A stretch of 64,000 nt of DNA from Sphagnum compactum. Lineage: Eukaryota > Bryophyta > Sphagnopsida > Sphagnales. The stretch is from assembly GCA_965153455.1 (NCBI GenBank), contig OZ234495.1, positions 22,626,875 to 22,690,874 of the forward strand. Direction: 5' to 3'. Shown piece after piece: positions 12,036 to 24,004 of the stretch. Both the position numbers and the translations under genes were made by a program. The notes beneath the pieces were generated by a model. That model was not told the DNA's origin. It did not search any database and was given only the letters and a program-made list of their open reading frames with translations. The stretch's first letter is position 1. The number at the start of each line of letters is the position of its first letter.

Positions 12036-12158
12036 GTAATGTGAAGCGTTCATTCTCACCCTACTCAGAGAAAATAGAGACGTAGTTCAATATATTCTTT
12101 CGATACTGTTTGTGCTTGATCTAATTGTTGTGCACTTCATCGCTGCAATTTAAAACAG
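12036..12158 (+). other. Candidate 3'-UTR intron of glycine-rich gene 2
   Basis: The donor TTGAAG|GTAATG and the acceptor TTAAAACAG|CTCAG lie after the stop codon. They match in position and order the pair at 2395-2538 downstream of copy 1. Inferred from site similarity only. Confidence 0.4.
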
Positions 12159-12259
12159 CTCAGCCTTCGTCAACTTCAAGATCACGTCACGAGTGAAGAC
12201 ACAACGAGGTGCTAGCTTCGTTTGTGCGGCAACCTGCTGTACTGGTAGCGTATAAATTG

Positions 12260-14750
12260 CTGCAGGCTCAGTCCACACAAGAATAACGCAATCCTTGATT
12301 ATTGAAAGCTTGACAATATTCAGAGGGATTTTCTTTCTTTTTCAGTTTCGTATGTAGTCTTCAGTGAGTCATCTGCTAGTGGACTATACACTGTGACATT
12401 TATATGATTCGACTAAACCCATGAAGAATGTGAGCGGTTCAAGTGAGGTCAATGGGTGGGTTTCAAAGCTTAGACCGTAAGTAGGTTGTTCTGCACATTG
12501 AATTTGCGAGTGTTTTTGGACAGTTATTGCAGATGATGCACAGCTGTGCAGCACTTTTGCTTGCACGCATATAGTATCTGAACAATGTACAAGCGCAGGG
12601 AGCGAATTTCTATAATGAGTAAACAGAAATCCGTATATGTAAAATTCCAATTGTTCTCGCCTGACAGCACAATTGAATGCGAATTATCTATGATCAGGTG
12701 TTCGTAACTACACGCGTATGTGTGTCAAAAATAAGTGCACTGTGCATCATGGAGGGTAAGAAGTTCTTAAACATATTTTGTGATGGAGACGCGTATGGTA
12801 TGCAGTTCGACTTCACTGGCGACACGCTTTCATAATTAAAATAGTAGCCAGTAGCCAGAACTCTGACAACACTCTCCATGAAAAACAAATTGGGCGAAAT
12901 CTGCTGAATTTTTTTATTAAAAAAAGAATATTTGCAACAGAATACTTCTTTTTTTGGGTTTCAATTTCGCCTTTTAAATATTATTTGGCCTTTGGGTTTC
13001 AATGTCCCTTTTGAATTCACTTATTTTCTAGAACTGGAACTAGAAGTTCTTCATAAAAGTAAAGAACCTGCCCAACACTGGTTTGGACCTCAGGTACCAA
13101 CATCGTCTTCAATGATCAAGCTACTCATGAACCTTCATAGTACTAGGGATGAATTAAACCCACAAGCACTTACAAGCCTGGTCCATTAGTTCCAACCACG
13201 TTGGCTATTGGCTTGACATTCAAATATTGCAAACTGATGGACTGAAAGTAGGATGAATAATTTCGATCCTTTTCAATGAAGTCCCTTTTTTATAAAATGG
13301 AGTTACTTCTAACATCTATTGCAAAAGGCTGAATGCAAGATTGGTTAAAGCAACTTCAATTGTCCTTACTTTTTGATGTGATAACAATTTGTTTCCTTGC
13401 ATAAAGTGTTGTCAACAAGAATTACATTAGGTTGCATTTCTATGACTTAAGTTATCTTGGAGTTTTACAGCTAATTTGAGTAATGGGGGACAGGAAGGTT
13501 CCAACTTCCCCCTGATCCCATAAGGTTGCATAAAGATGAGGTTTATCATGACCAATTTGTCTTCACACGTATAAATTTGGGCATTGGACATATGATAAAT
13601 GAAAAAGCAAAGCTCCATGTAAGCCCATTTTATTATATGCACCACCATGTGCCATGAGACAATAGTTAGTTCGTGAAAAACTAAACAAAACTATCGAGGC
13701 TTCAAAACCCAAAGATGAGTGGCATTTGGAGCTGACAAAGAACAACATTCTAGTAGCCTATACATATCCAAAGTCCACACACCCATCTAGTACTTCTCCC
13801 ATTTCTTCAGATAAAATGTAAACATATTTGGTCAATACACATTGTGAGCAGTTTGTACAGAGTCACTGTGAATCTCTTAAGTACAAAATTCTAAAACTTT
13901 CAAGATGAAATGAGAAGTGAGAAGCCAAACAATGCCAGCTGCCTCGGCCTTTTATTTCTAAAGGCCTTTATCTCTAGGGAGCTGTACAATGTTCTAAAAT
14001 TAACTGCTTATTGATCCACATTATGTTCAAATGATGAAACATTATTTGATGAAATGACTTGTAAATTGAAATCATCAAACAATTTTGTATCACCCTTGAA
14101 CATGCACATGATGGATGTTCTTTGACATAATCCATGACTCTCGCTTTGACATAAATACATGGGCTCTTTTGGTTCAAAGGTTAAAATTTATAGGTTTCTA
14201 AAATAAGGAAGTGTTATGCGAAGGATCCATTTTCACACTACTTGAAGGCTGTACTTCATCCAAAGGCCATTTTACTGCTGCAGGTGGACCTGCTCTAACA
14301 GAGGAAGGTAACAGTACAATAACATGAATGCAAATGATCTGAGAATTTGAAAACATATGCCACACCATTTGACACACAACTTGCTGCATAATCTTTATAA
14401 ATTATCATGACAATTTTGAATGCCATGTACAGGAATAGAAAGATGTGAAAGTCTAGTGTTGGAACCAACTACCATCTTGTTGGTAGCTTTGGAGGAAATA
14501 TGGACTCCCTCTTCTAAAGTGAGAGGGTACTAGTTTAACAACATTTACAGGAACCATGCTTTTGACACTAATTAGTAGCCTGGGTGTGTTAGAAAATACA
14601 CACCAGAAATTGGAACCAGCTGCTTGACTACTAAGAAATCCAAGTTTTTAACATATTGATTTGATCTTCTCGACAGCTAAATTTCACAGTGATCAAATCA
14701 AGTCCCACAGGTCTGTCTTTTTTGAGCTTGACAGATTGATTCTGAAATTT
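12260..14750. other. Intergenic region, no gene recognised
   Basis: The first 400 bases are the duplicated 3' flank of glycine-rich gene 2. Beyond about 12700 I find only short frames on both strands with no recognisable domain. The frame around 12930-13189 is free of stops for 85 codons but matches nothing I know. Confidence 0.4.
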
Positions 14751-14753
14751 GCT

Positions 14754-16664
14754 CTAAAATAAGTTTCGCATGTTGCACCAACCCATGATGGATTGTTGAT
14801 GTGATTTCATTGCGACAGAGAGACATAAGACACCCACCCAAAACGCCAATACTGTCATAGACAATGCTTCGTACAGAAGCACTGACCACGACCACTGTGG
14901 CCTGCCTGTCAGTAACTCAGGGACAAATTGGGGTACGCCTCGAGCGTCGTAAGATAAGAGGGATTCGCGGTCTGATTGCTTCAGCTGAGACTTTGGATTT
15001 GCCAGAAACATGATCGGTACAAGCATGTGGAAGGAAGTGGTGACAAGGAAGACAGACAATCCGATGATTCGAAACCACTCGACACAGTCCGCATGCCGGC
15101 CTGTTGCGTGAATCACTCTAAAGAGCACAATCGCAACCACACTCGCCACGCATATCAAGTGCACCTTCACTTGCGAGAACCGGCCTAATGGTTGTTTCCT
15201 TGATCGCTCTCCCGCCATGTCAATGTTGCCTGTAGCCCTGAACACGAATGACTTGTTCCAATTGATCATCTTCAGCAGCATGACAAACAAGTAGGGAGCC
15301 ATCCACCAAATGTAGGATTCTTCGCGATTTCGCGCCTGGATGGTATCAATGGTCCGCGTGGTTCTCGCCATACCCAGCCACATGACCAGCCATAAGACTC
15401 GCCACGTAATAAGTCCCACAGACAAGTCAGTCACCAATTCTAGGTTTTCATGCAGTCTTCCGACGCCCAAGTTCAAGTTCAATGCAAGCATCATGAAGAA
15501 GAGCAGTTGTAGCAACGAATTGATTATGGGCATCATGTAGAAACCGGTGTGCCAAAAGACCAAGACTTTCTGCAACCAATTCAGTTTGCTGCTCGGGCCG
15601 AGGAGCATCTTCCAAGTGGCCATCTGTTGAATGGCACCACGACCCCACCGGATGCGCTGCTTCAGAAAGGCCTCGAAAGTCCAAGGCGCTAGACCGATCT
15701 GCAGCCTCTCATGCACATACACGGATTCGAAGCCCTGAGCTAGTAGCATGAACGACGTGTTGGTGTCTTCACTGACGGAGTGCGGCTGAAATCCACCAAT
15801 GGAATCGAGATGGGAGCGTCGGAAGACTGCGCCGGTGCCAATGCAGGTGGCCATATTGATGCTGTCTCTATGGGGGAGTATCTTGTCATAGATCATGATG
15901 CAGGAGCTGTTGAGAAGATCCCCAGCAGGCAGATTGTAGTAACACTGTGGGATTTGGGCGAAGGCCACATTGGGGGAGTCGACCAGGTATGGTAGCATTC
16001 GACGGAGGAAGGAAGGATGCAGGATCATGTCGGCGTCCACTATGACGATGTACTCGCTATCGACGCTATGCTTGAGACCGTAGTTCAAGTTACCACATTT
16101 GAAATGGTGTGGGACGCCTGGGAGCTTGGTGCGACGCAGGTACTGAAGAGTTTGGCCCCCGTCCTCAGCTTGCAAAGTCTCGCAGAAAGCTTTGAGCTCA
16201 TCTTGGCCACCGTCATCCAAAACCAGCACTTTAAAACTATCCTGCGCGTAGTCCAAGCTCAGAGCGGCGCGAATGGTTTCCGTCTGAATTTTAGTAGGCT
16301 CATTGCAGCAAGGCAGGAGAATGTGTACGATGGGGCACTTGATATGTTCGTCTTTGATGTCTAGCGGCTGGAGGGTGCGACGACGGCCGGGTGGCAGCAA
16401 GTTCTCAATAGCAGACAGGAGGGAGGTGAGAAAATACAAGCACTCGCAAACCAAGAGCAGAAGCAGCCAGGGGGAGGCCATGGTTTGTCGACTGTATCGA
16501 ATATAGAGACGGAATTTGAAAACCAAGTAGTTTAACGTAGCAGCAATGTAAGCAAGGAAAAAAAAACAAGTGACGAGGTGCATTGCCATCTTTCGGTAGT
16601 ATAGTACCTTCTCGTCGTCATCACTGTAACTCTTCAACACGTCTCGCTGTATAACCCACCCCAT
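14754..16664 (-). CDS. Family-2 membrane glycosyltransferase, cellulose-synthase-like, intronless
   Basis: A 636-residue processive polysaccharide synthase, probably in Golgi or plasma membrane. Two N-terminal membrane spans (about residues 29-50 and 65-86) precede a cytosolic GT-2 domain. All catalytic motifs are present: DDG at 150-152, DAD at 210-212, SED at 298-300 and QRIRW at 336-340. About six further hydrophobic spans follow to the C-terminus. There is no plant-specific P-CR or class-specific region and no zinc finger, so it is not a typical CESA or CslA-H. The compact layout is closer to bacterial BcsA-like and fungal enzymes. Among plants the family I would compare first is the moss arabinoglucan synthase (AGlcS), which is of this fungal-like type; that assignment is inference. 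The first in-frame ATG (16664) was taken as start; the open frame extends only three codons further upstream. No introns are needed. Confidence 0.85.
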   Translation of the reverse strand: MGWVIQRDVLKSYSDDDEKVLYYRKMAMHLVTCFFFLAYIAATLNYLVFKFRLYIRYSRQTMASPWLLLLLVCECLYFLTSLLSAIENLLPPGRRRTLQPLDIKDEHIKCPIVHILLPCCNEPTKIQTETIRAALSLDYAQDSFKVLVLDDGGQDELKAFCETLQAEDGGQTLQYLRRTKLPGVPHHFKCGNLNYGLKHSVDSEYIVIVDADMILHPSFLRRMLPYLVDSPNVAFAQIPQCYYNLPAGDLLNSSCIMIYDKILPHRDSINMATCIGTGAVFRRSHLDSIGGFQPHSVSEDTNTSFMLLAQGFESVYVHERLQIGLAPWTFEAFLKQRIRWGRGAIQQMATWKMLLGPSSKLNWLQKVLVFWHTGFYMMPIINSLLQLLFFMMLALNLNLGVGRLHENLELVTDLSVGLITWRVLWLVMWLGMARTTRTIDTIQARNREESYIWWMAPYLFVMLLKMINWNKSFVFRATGNIDMAGERSRKQPLGRFSQVKVHLICVASVVAIVLFRVIHATGRHADCVEWFRIIGLSVFLVTTSFHMLVPIMFLANPKSQLKQSDRESLLSYDARGVPQFVPELLTGRPQWSWSVLLYEALSMTVLAFWVGVLCLSVAMKSHQQSIMGWCNMRNLF

Positions 16665-16854
16665 GATACACAAGTGTGTAAAAAAATTCTAAGCAAATTT
16701 GGCAGCTGGTCACATATAAACAGGAGAATTATAGTTCAATGAGCAAGTAATTTATACCTGCTGCATCCCCCACTACTTTTATTCACTTCTGAAAAGCACC
16801 CACCAAATGTTACTTGTGCATGATGTTCGCATAATGTTAACTCCACAAGGATGA

Positions 16855-17075
16855 TTTGCAACCTTTCATTCTCCACAACAATTTTGAACGTCTAATTCTC
16901 CACAAGGATTTGTAACGTTTAATTCTGCACTACTATTTTTGCAACGTCTAATTAGACTCCACAACCATTTGGAACGTTAAATTTTGCACACCTTATTTGA
17001 TTTGCAATGTCTGATTCTGGACCACAACTACTTGCAACGTTTAATTCGAGACACAAATATTTGCCGTGTTTACTC
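16855..17075 (-). repeat. Degenerate tandem repeat upstream of the glycosyltransferase
   Basis: About six to seven imperfect copies of a roughly 35-base unit around the core (g/c)aacgtttaattctccacaa. Successive copies read gaacgtctaattctccaca, gtaacgtttaattctgcac, gcaacgtctaattagactcc, ggaacgttaaattttgcac, gcaatgtctgattctgg and gcaacgtttaattcgagac. The array lies about 200-400 bases before the start codon of the minus-strand glycosyltransferase, so it falls in its promoter or 5' UTR. Confidence 0.6.
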
Positions 17076-17099
17076 AACCCGACCTCCCACTCATATTAT

Positions 17100-20000
17100 C
17101 AGACCTCATTATCTGTCACCAGCTGAGAGGAGCTAGACACACATCCTTGAGGAATGAGCATGGCTTATAAATAATTACGACTCCCAAGTTTCCAAACTCC
17201 AAAAAAATTTGAAAATTTCTTGACACCCAAAGACCAAGTTCATGATCTAGATTATTGCAAGTAACAATAATCAATTACTTCTCTTGCCTCTCACATACAT
17301 GCCTCTTAAACATTTCCATTAATTTTATAGAAAAATCATGGTAGCTGCTAGGATTGGGCGGTTATTAAAAATAGGATCAGACCCTGGCGGTTAATTATCA
17401 GGAGTGGTTGTTTGGATTCAGAGTCATAGTGTTCAAGAAAGTCAAAGATCCATATACAACCACAATGCTCAAAAGTTTAAGAAATTCAAATAGCCGACAT
17501 AAAGCTGCCCGTTCAAATGTACCGGTTCTTTCATGAAAACTGCTGATTCTTTACAGTTTTCAGAATAACCGAGATCGGCAGTTCTTTGAAATTCCAATTT
17601 TTTTCAAAGAATTAAAACTGATAGTTATCTTACTCCTAGAAGTAGCTGCCAATTGCTGGATTTTGCAAAAGACTTAATAATGGATGGAAAACATGTCTTC
17701 AAACTTACTTTTCACTTTTACCATTTTAATACTATAATCTAGCTTTCATCTTAGTCACTCAATTTTTACTCTATGATGACTAAATATTGAGATAAATTGA
17801 AAAAAGATAGTAACAAGTTGGCAATAATGTCGGCAGAAACCTATTGGCCATCTTATTGGGCTTGTCCCACAAACCAAATGAGTTCAGTCCAAAATTAATT
17901 ATTATTATGTTCTCAAAATTAATTAAATAAGTGTCCAGTGTGCCTTATGCCAAAATGTGCAAGTGTTTATTTCTCCAAGATAACATCCTCATTCAGAACT
18001 GTTGAAACTATCCCAACGAGCTCAAGAAACCTACTTTTGTCGCTTGGAGATGATAGGAAACTGTAAATTATTATGTATAGTTAAAATGATTTGGATGGTT
18101 ACTAGGTTGAAGCAGGTAAAGTAATAGAAACATTATATGCATTTGCACTTAAATCCTGTAGTTCTTTCATATTAAAACCACATAATAGTTCATCAACATA
18201 GGTATGTAAAGTAAAATACTATCCATCGGCCATCCATTGAGCTTATAAAAATGTGCTTCCAAAACAAGTTAAGAGTGACAAAACCAGGTAAAGTTAATAA
18301 AAATACATACTAAAAAATGGATGGTAAATCTATGTTTGGGTCTACTTCAACACAAAATTATATTTAATGAAATATATATTTAGTAATTAATTTAGGATAT
18401 AGTAGATCATTGAGGATGTCATTGCATAATTTTTTCAATTTTTTTTATGTTTTGAACATGCTTGACACACATGAAGTGCAAAAAGGTTCGTAGTGTAAAA
18501 GTAAACTTCACAGTTCTACTTGCATTTCAAAAGCCTAAAGAAAAAACTTATTGAAACAATGTGAAATTTGAAAATGAATTCAACAATCTCATTTGTGCAT
18601 TAACTATTTTTTTTCAAATTCTTTTAGCATGGAAAAAATCATCAAGTAAACCAAAATTTAAGTGGATTTGATAGAACAAATTGATTCTAAATATGTGAAG
18701 ATGTCCACCAAGAATTGCAACAAATATATTGTATGACAATATTTGACCTTCGGACAATAAGGGTTATGTGGCTATGGAACCTACTTGTTCTATGTTTGTT
18801 GAGACTTTCAATAAATAGTGCTTCCATCATATTTGAAAGCATGTAATTCCTAACACTTGGTATTTGTGATCATTTATGTATTTGTACATTTTGAATCCCT
18901 TGCAACCCCAAGTATTTCATATATGGCTAAAATATTTTTGGTCATGGTTATCTTGATTTAGGCAATAATTATTGCTTGCCACTAATGTCTTTGGCTAGCA
19001 ACTTCACACATCTGTGAATTTCACCTTTACAATTTTGGACCCGCTCTTTGTGAAATTTTGCAGGAAATTTAACTATCTAGGTCATTCTCAACCAGTAAAT
19101 AACTTCTATATGGTTTTGTTTTGAATCAAATTTTCTTGCTTGTATAAATGGCACTCAGGAGAGATTATGCCCTTTGCACTAAGCTCATTAAAGTCAACTA
19201 CTCTTTAATATGCAAGCCACTGGGACAGAGACCATTGTAAAGTCTACCGAAATAGTCTTCAAAGTTCCTAATGACATGGCAGAGCCTCTCTAACATGCCC
19301 TTCCCATTAAGAGATATCTTAAGCAGAGTGGGCCTCATGCAGAAACCACCTTAGTGGGGCTCTAAGGCATCATGGGAGTTAAGCCAAAAATGGCTTCACA
19401 AGGTTTGATTCCTCAAGGGGTCGGGTGGAACCTAGGCTTAAGAGTTTGGGTTGGCTAAGGTGACAAACTCGAATTTGTGTCAGTCGAGAAGATGACTGGA
19501 GGTTGTCCTCGGGATTATAGTGCAAGGCACTATTCCCTTTAAACTTTCAATGGATGATTAAATGATGTCATCACTTAATCAAAGTGTTAACTCACTAAAA
19601 CACTTGAAATGATTAGGAACTATCCCTTTAAAATTCAAGGTCACCAAAAGAGGGATACCTCGAAACAACTCGATGTTGTCCCAGTTGAAATCCTTTTGAG
19701 ATCAACTCTTGGAGTTGGTTTCAAGAGGTCATGTGAGCAAAATGTTCTCTGGGTTGCTCCAAGTTAAACTAGGAATTAGTCTTGTTAGCAAGTCTAGATA
19801 GGTAGTTTAAGTCCGTCCCAAGAAGTTAGGGCAATGGGACTATCCAAGTGTGCCATGAAATGTGCAAGTAACTTGGAACTAAAAAGTTTGAAACAACACA
19901 GGAAGCTTGACATGACGCGATGAAACACAAATTGACAAGCACAAAAGAGCGTTACACTCTCCCTCTCCCCAGTGCCAGTTACATCAGATAATGGCCATTG

Positions 20001-20420
20001 TTCAGACCTGGCTAGCAGCCACCTCCTTGCTCGGCCAGGTCCTCCCAATGCCCATTTTACTCAAAAAGGATTTACTCTCCCCCTTGGTCCACTCCCAATG
20101 CCTATCACCTAATACTTCTCCCCCCTTTTCATACAGAAGAATTCATTTATTTTTCTGTTTTGTTAAACTCAGAAGTCCTGTCCAGGAATTTTTTTCAATT
20201 TCTTAGTATTCAAATTTTGACATTTTTTCAAAAAAACAGCAAATTTAGTGGAGTTTACAGTAGAAAAACACTAATTTCCCAAAGTTTTCTCGTCGAAAGA
20301 GAGACAAAATTTGTGGGAAGAAAACACACTGGTGTAGTCCACCACTTTTTGTCCCCTTTTTTCATTCGTGTTTTGTCATTGTCATTGGCCAAAGAATGGA
20401 TTAGGTTTCTAGGGTTTGGA
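17100..20420. other. Intergenic region, no gene recognised
   Basis: AT-rich to about 19100, then of more balanced composition (19150-19800). I looked for retroelement motifs in the latter part because of its different texture but could not find a domain. Nothing I can name is present on either strand. Confidence 0.4.
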
Positions 20421-20780
20421 GGATAGACGCAAACTCCATTGGACAACTTGCAGCACCCACTATGCTTTATTCCCGCACCGACCTCCGGTGACACTTGTTT
20501 CCCCTCCAGTCGAACGGATCGACCGCAGACTGTAGTAAGTGCCCTGCACTCTTTTGTATGCTTATATGACTGGCGACCTTCGGTCGCCCGCTGCATCGTC
20601 TCCTTCCCTCGCTTTCTTCTGTCTCGCGCAACGGGAAGCGAACTTCCGCGCGTGTGTACAATATACTCGGCGAGCACACACGGGAGCTTGGAGGGAGTTG
20701 TAAGCGGCGAGGCGGGAAGAGGAGAAATGGAAGCAGGGAGAGCAATGAGGAGGTGGGAGGTCTAACAACAACAGGGAGCA

Positions 20781-22034
20781 ATGTGGGCAGCAACAGCAGG
20801 GCTGTCGCCCTGTTGTCCTCCTGCGCTAGAGTCCAGGACAAAAACAGGGCCGCAGTCTTCGTCTTCCTCAACTTCCTACTCTTGCGTCAGAGGGGATGAT
20901 CAGAGACGCCACCACAGAGAAGTATTTATGGCGAATGAGCAGCTTCGAAGATATGTGAATCGCAGAACGGCGAGTAACAGGACGGTGCGGTTTCTAGGGA
21001 GTGCTTGGTTATTAGGAGGAGATGAATTTGTTGTGCAAGGGAGTTTAGGGTGTGTTGTGGGAGAAGGGTTAGAATCCTTGCAAGGCGGAGCACAAGGGAA
21101 GTGGATGGAAAGATTAGGGCATGGAATGTTGAGGGTCGAGAAGCGTGGGAGGCGAGGTAATGTTGTTCCGCAAGCTGTGTTGCAATGGAATAGGCGGCCG
21201 GAATTTTCAGGGGAACCGCCGAGAGTGGTGGTGATTACGTCCGGTAAGGGAGGAGTTGGAAAGACCACCACGACTGCCAACCTCGGTATGTGCCTTGCAC
21301 GGTTGAATTTCAAGGTCGTGGCTATCGATGCGGACGTTGGTTTGCGCAATCTTGATTTGCTGCTTGGTCTGGAGAATCGAGTGAACTATACGGCTATGGA
21401 GGTTCTGAATGGAGAGTGCCGGCTGGACCAAGCTCTCATTAGGGACAAACGGTGGACAAATTTCGAGCTTCTGTGCATCAATAAACCACGGTACAAGATG
21501 CCATTAGGGTTTGGAGGCAAAGCGCTCACTTGGCTTGTGGATGCACTCAAGAAAAGACCAGAAGGAATGCCACATTTCATCCTCATAGATTGTCCTGCAG
21601 GCATAGATGCAGGTTTCATCACTGCAATCACTCCTGCCAATGAAGCAATTCTGGTAACCACTCCTGATATCACAAGCCTGAGGGATGCTGACCGAGTCAC
21701 TGGTCTACTTGAGTGTGATGGAATCAAAGATATTAAGATGGTGGTGAACAGAGTGCGGAGTGATATGATCAAGGGAGAAGATATGATGTCTGTGTTAGAT
21801 GTTCAAGAAATGCTTGGTCTTCCTTTGCTCGGTGTCATCCCTGAAGACTCAGAGGTGATCAAGAGTACGAATCGCGGCTATCCTTTGGTGTTGAAGAACC
21901 CCCCTACTCTAGCAGGTTTGGCATTGGAGCAGGTTGCCTGGAGATTAGTGGAGCAAGATAGCATGAAAGCTGTTTTAATTGAAGAAGCCCCACAGAAACG
22001 AAGCTTTTTGCCATTCCTGCGTGGTGGGAAGTGA
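20781..22034 (+). CDS. MIND: Chloroplast division-site regulator MinD, intronless
   Basis: Plastid septum-site determining ATPase of the ParA/MinD family. It positions the FtsZ ring with MinE at the inner envelope. The frame is 417 residues. The deviant Walker A GKGGVGKTT lies at residues 155-163, followed by the MinD signatures AIDADVGLRNLDLLLGLENR, LIDCPAGID and ITPANEAILVTTPDITSLRD. The C-terminal FLPFLRGGK resembles the amphipathic membrane-targeting tip. The first about 140 residues are Ser/Arg-rich and unconserved, fitting a transit peptide, but this is long. The next in-frame ATG (20928, MANEQLRRYV) would give 368 residues and may be the true start. The gene has no intron, as in flowering-plant MinD genes. 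It lies alone, with no Min-system neighbour. Confidence 0.93.
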   Translation: MWAATAGLSPCCPPALESRTKTGPQSSSSSTSYSCVRGDDQRRHHREVFMANEQLRRYVNRRTASNRTVRFLGSAWLLGGDEFVVQGSLGCVVGEGLESLQGGAQGKWMERLGHGMLRVEKRGRRGNVVPQAVLQWNRRPEFSGEPPRVVVITSGKGGVGKTTTTANLGMCLARLNFKVVAIDADVGLRNLDLLLGLENRVNYTAMEVLNGECRLDQALIRDKRWTNFELLCINKPRYKMPLGFGGKALTWLVDALKKRPEGMPHFILIDCPAGIDAGFITAITPANEAILVTTPDITSLRDADRVTGLLECDGIKDIKMVVNRVRSDMIKGEDMMSVLDVQEMLGLPLLGVIPEDSEVIKSTNRGYPLVLKNPPTLAGLALEQVAWRLVEQDSMKAVLIEEAPQKRSFLPFLRGGK

Positions 22035-24000
22035 TGTTGGGCTTGTTCATCAGCATCTGGCAGTGGTATGGATAGTGCACTTGGATAAATGCAATGATGA
22101 TGCAGGTTTTTTCCTTGGCACTTTGTGTACAATTTTTGCATCTACCAATTTTGTCTGAAGGATTGCTTGAAGTCTTTGTTTTTGTTTGAAATTGTGAGTA
22201 GATTATTAGTCCCAGTCCTTTAGATTGGATCAAGTTCTTCCAAACCCAGAAACAGAGTTTTTTTATCCCATTCTTCATTGCATCAAGGTCCTGTTGTTGA
22301 CTAGAGGTGTAGTTGGCAATACAAGTTGAGTTGTGACACAGACGCAGCAGTATGATTTCAAAGCAAACCTAAGCTGTTTCCCTCTTCCCTGTTGCTTCCC
22401 CTTCCATCATCATCATGGCTTCTGTTCTCTCTTGATCATAATGCATACAGCTCTTAGGTTCATTGTTACATGGCTTCTGGTTTCTGTCAAAATACAATGG
22501 CCTCACAGAGGAGCTTTGCAATCATGGCATTCAAAAGGTGAGTGGATGCAACATCAGGTTTGTCAATGCTTCTTACTTCTGAGGAAACTTTTTGGACCAT
22601 GTGAGAGATTGTCTTCAACTGCAGCAACACAAGGTCTTGCAGATTTTACTTCGTGGTCAAGAAGCTCAACTTGATTTTGCTGCTTCTTTGACCATTGATC
22701 ATATTTATTGAAGCACCCATTAATACAAGCCACAGGTTTAAAGAGGTTTTGAATGTGTGTTGATCCACAGCAGTTACAGGAGAAGTCACAGCTCTTTTGA
22801 CAATGCCTACTGCAGTAAAGAGAGCTTGTAATTACAGTTACAGAATCTATTGAGAAAGTTGTGAATTTTGGCTCTTCCAACCCAATGAACATGGGTACTA
22901 CTTCCAGTAGCATCATTGCTCCCACCTACCCCATAAATTTTGACAAACAAGAATTGTTTCACAGTGACCAAGCACTTCCCAAATCTAATCAGCCAGCTTC
23001 CAAAATCTTTAGACTGCAAATCGAAACAGGCCCAGAGTACCAAGCTGTGATGCAAAGTGTGAGTTGTAGCGACATACCAACCCTAATCCAAGAAGTGACA
23101 AACTTGGTGTGTCCAGTGTGCTCTTCCGGATTTATGTTCACTTTCCTTTGATCTCTGTACGTCTTGCCTTTACAATGACAGATACATGGGCTACTATGGT
23201 GCCCATCAAAGCCCTCTAAAGCTTTAAATGCATTCAATAGGGGGAGAGAAAGAGGAAATAACAATGTCAAAACAGCTTGAACTGGATCCAACCCTGCATA
23301 CGACTTTTAACATCAAACAAAAGAGCTTCACAGAAGCAATCACCATTTTGTACTGTCGTGACCAAGCTTTGTATTGATTCTACTAATTTTCTGATTCCTT
23401 TTTAGCATTTGAAACTCATAATAATATGCAATATGCTACATTGAATATGCAATATGCCATCTTCACATGCTTAGCAAAGAGAGGCCTTGGGAACTAAAGC
23501 AGCCCAATGCTAGCAACAAACATATGACATCAAAGCAAGCTATTGTAATAATCTATTCTAGTCCAGGCTATGAGCTTGTACTTCTAATGTCCCTCCCAAT
23601 TGATGATAAACTTTGTATAAATGAGTGATAAATCATGGAATTATGCACTTGAACAACAAGGATAAATCTATTAAGTTCATTAATCAAGTTGTAAAAATAC
23701 AATTTAGTTTGACATCTGGTGGATTGGATGGTTGGTTATTTTTAAAATTGTGATAAAATCAACAAAGTCCTTTGGATAAAGTTATTCAGTAAACAGTGCC
23801 TTCAGTTGATAACGATGCAACTTTGGGATGAGACAATTGCCTCAGGCACATGTTGCAAATGCAGGGTGTATCCACCCTGAGAAGAGGCATTTGCAGTCTT
23901 TCTTCTGTTGTCAACACAGCGCCTAGAAGCAGACACCTCGCATGGTTGCTGCACGAGCATATGTGGTGAAAGTAAAATTATAATTGCAAGTAATTTTGTA
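22035..24000. other. MinD downstream region and intergenic DNA
   Basis: The first few hundred bases are presumably 3' UTR. Frames of 80-110 codons occur on both strands (for example 22861-23151 +), but none shows a domain, a repeat or splice-supported continuity. No gene is called. Confidence 0.35.
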
Positions 24001-24004
24001 AAAA

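Noticed and set aside
11550-12044. Alternative frame rich in Met/Thr/Glu/Val over glycine-rich gene 2
   Set aside because: Out-of-frame reading of the GGN repeat with no signal peptide or conserved counterpart.
15340-16506. Plus-strand frames inside the glycosyltransferase
   Set aside because: Antisense shadows of a strongly supported gene.
19150-19800. Retrotransposon LTR
   Set aside because: The base composition differs from its surroundings, but no primer-binding site, polypurine tract, second LTR or coding domain was seen.
20255-20871. Frames of 100-140 codons on both strands before MinD
   Set aside because: Low-complexity, Arg/Ser/Gly-rich readings of a GC-rich leader with no domain; probably MinD promoter/5' UTR.
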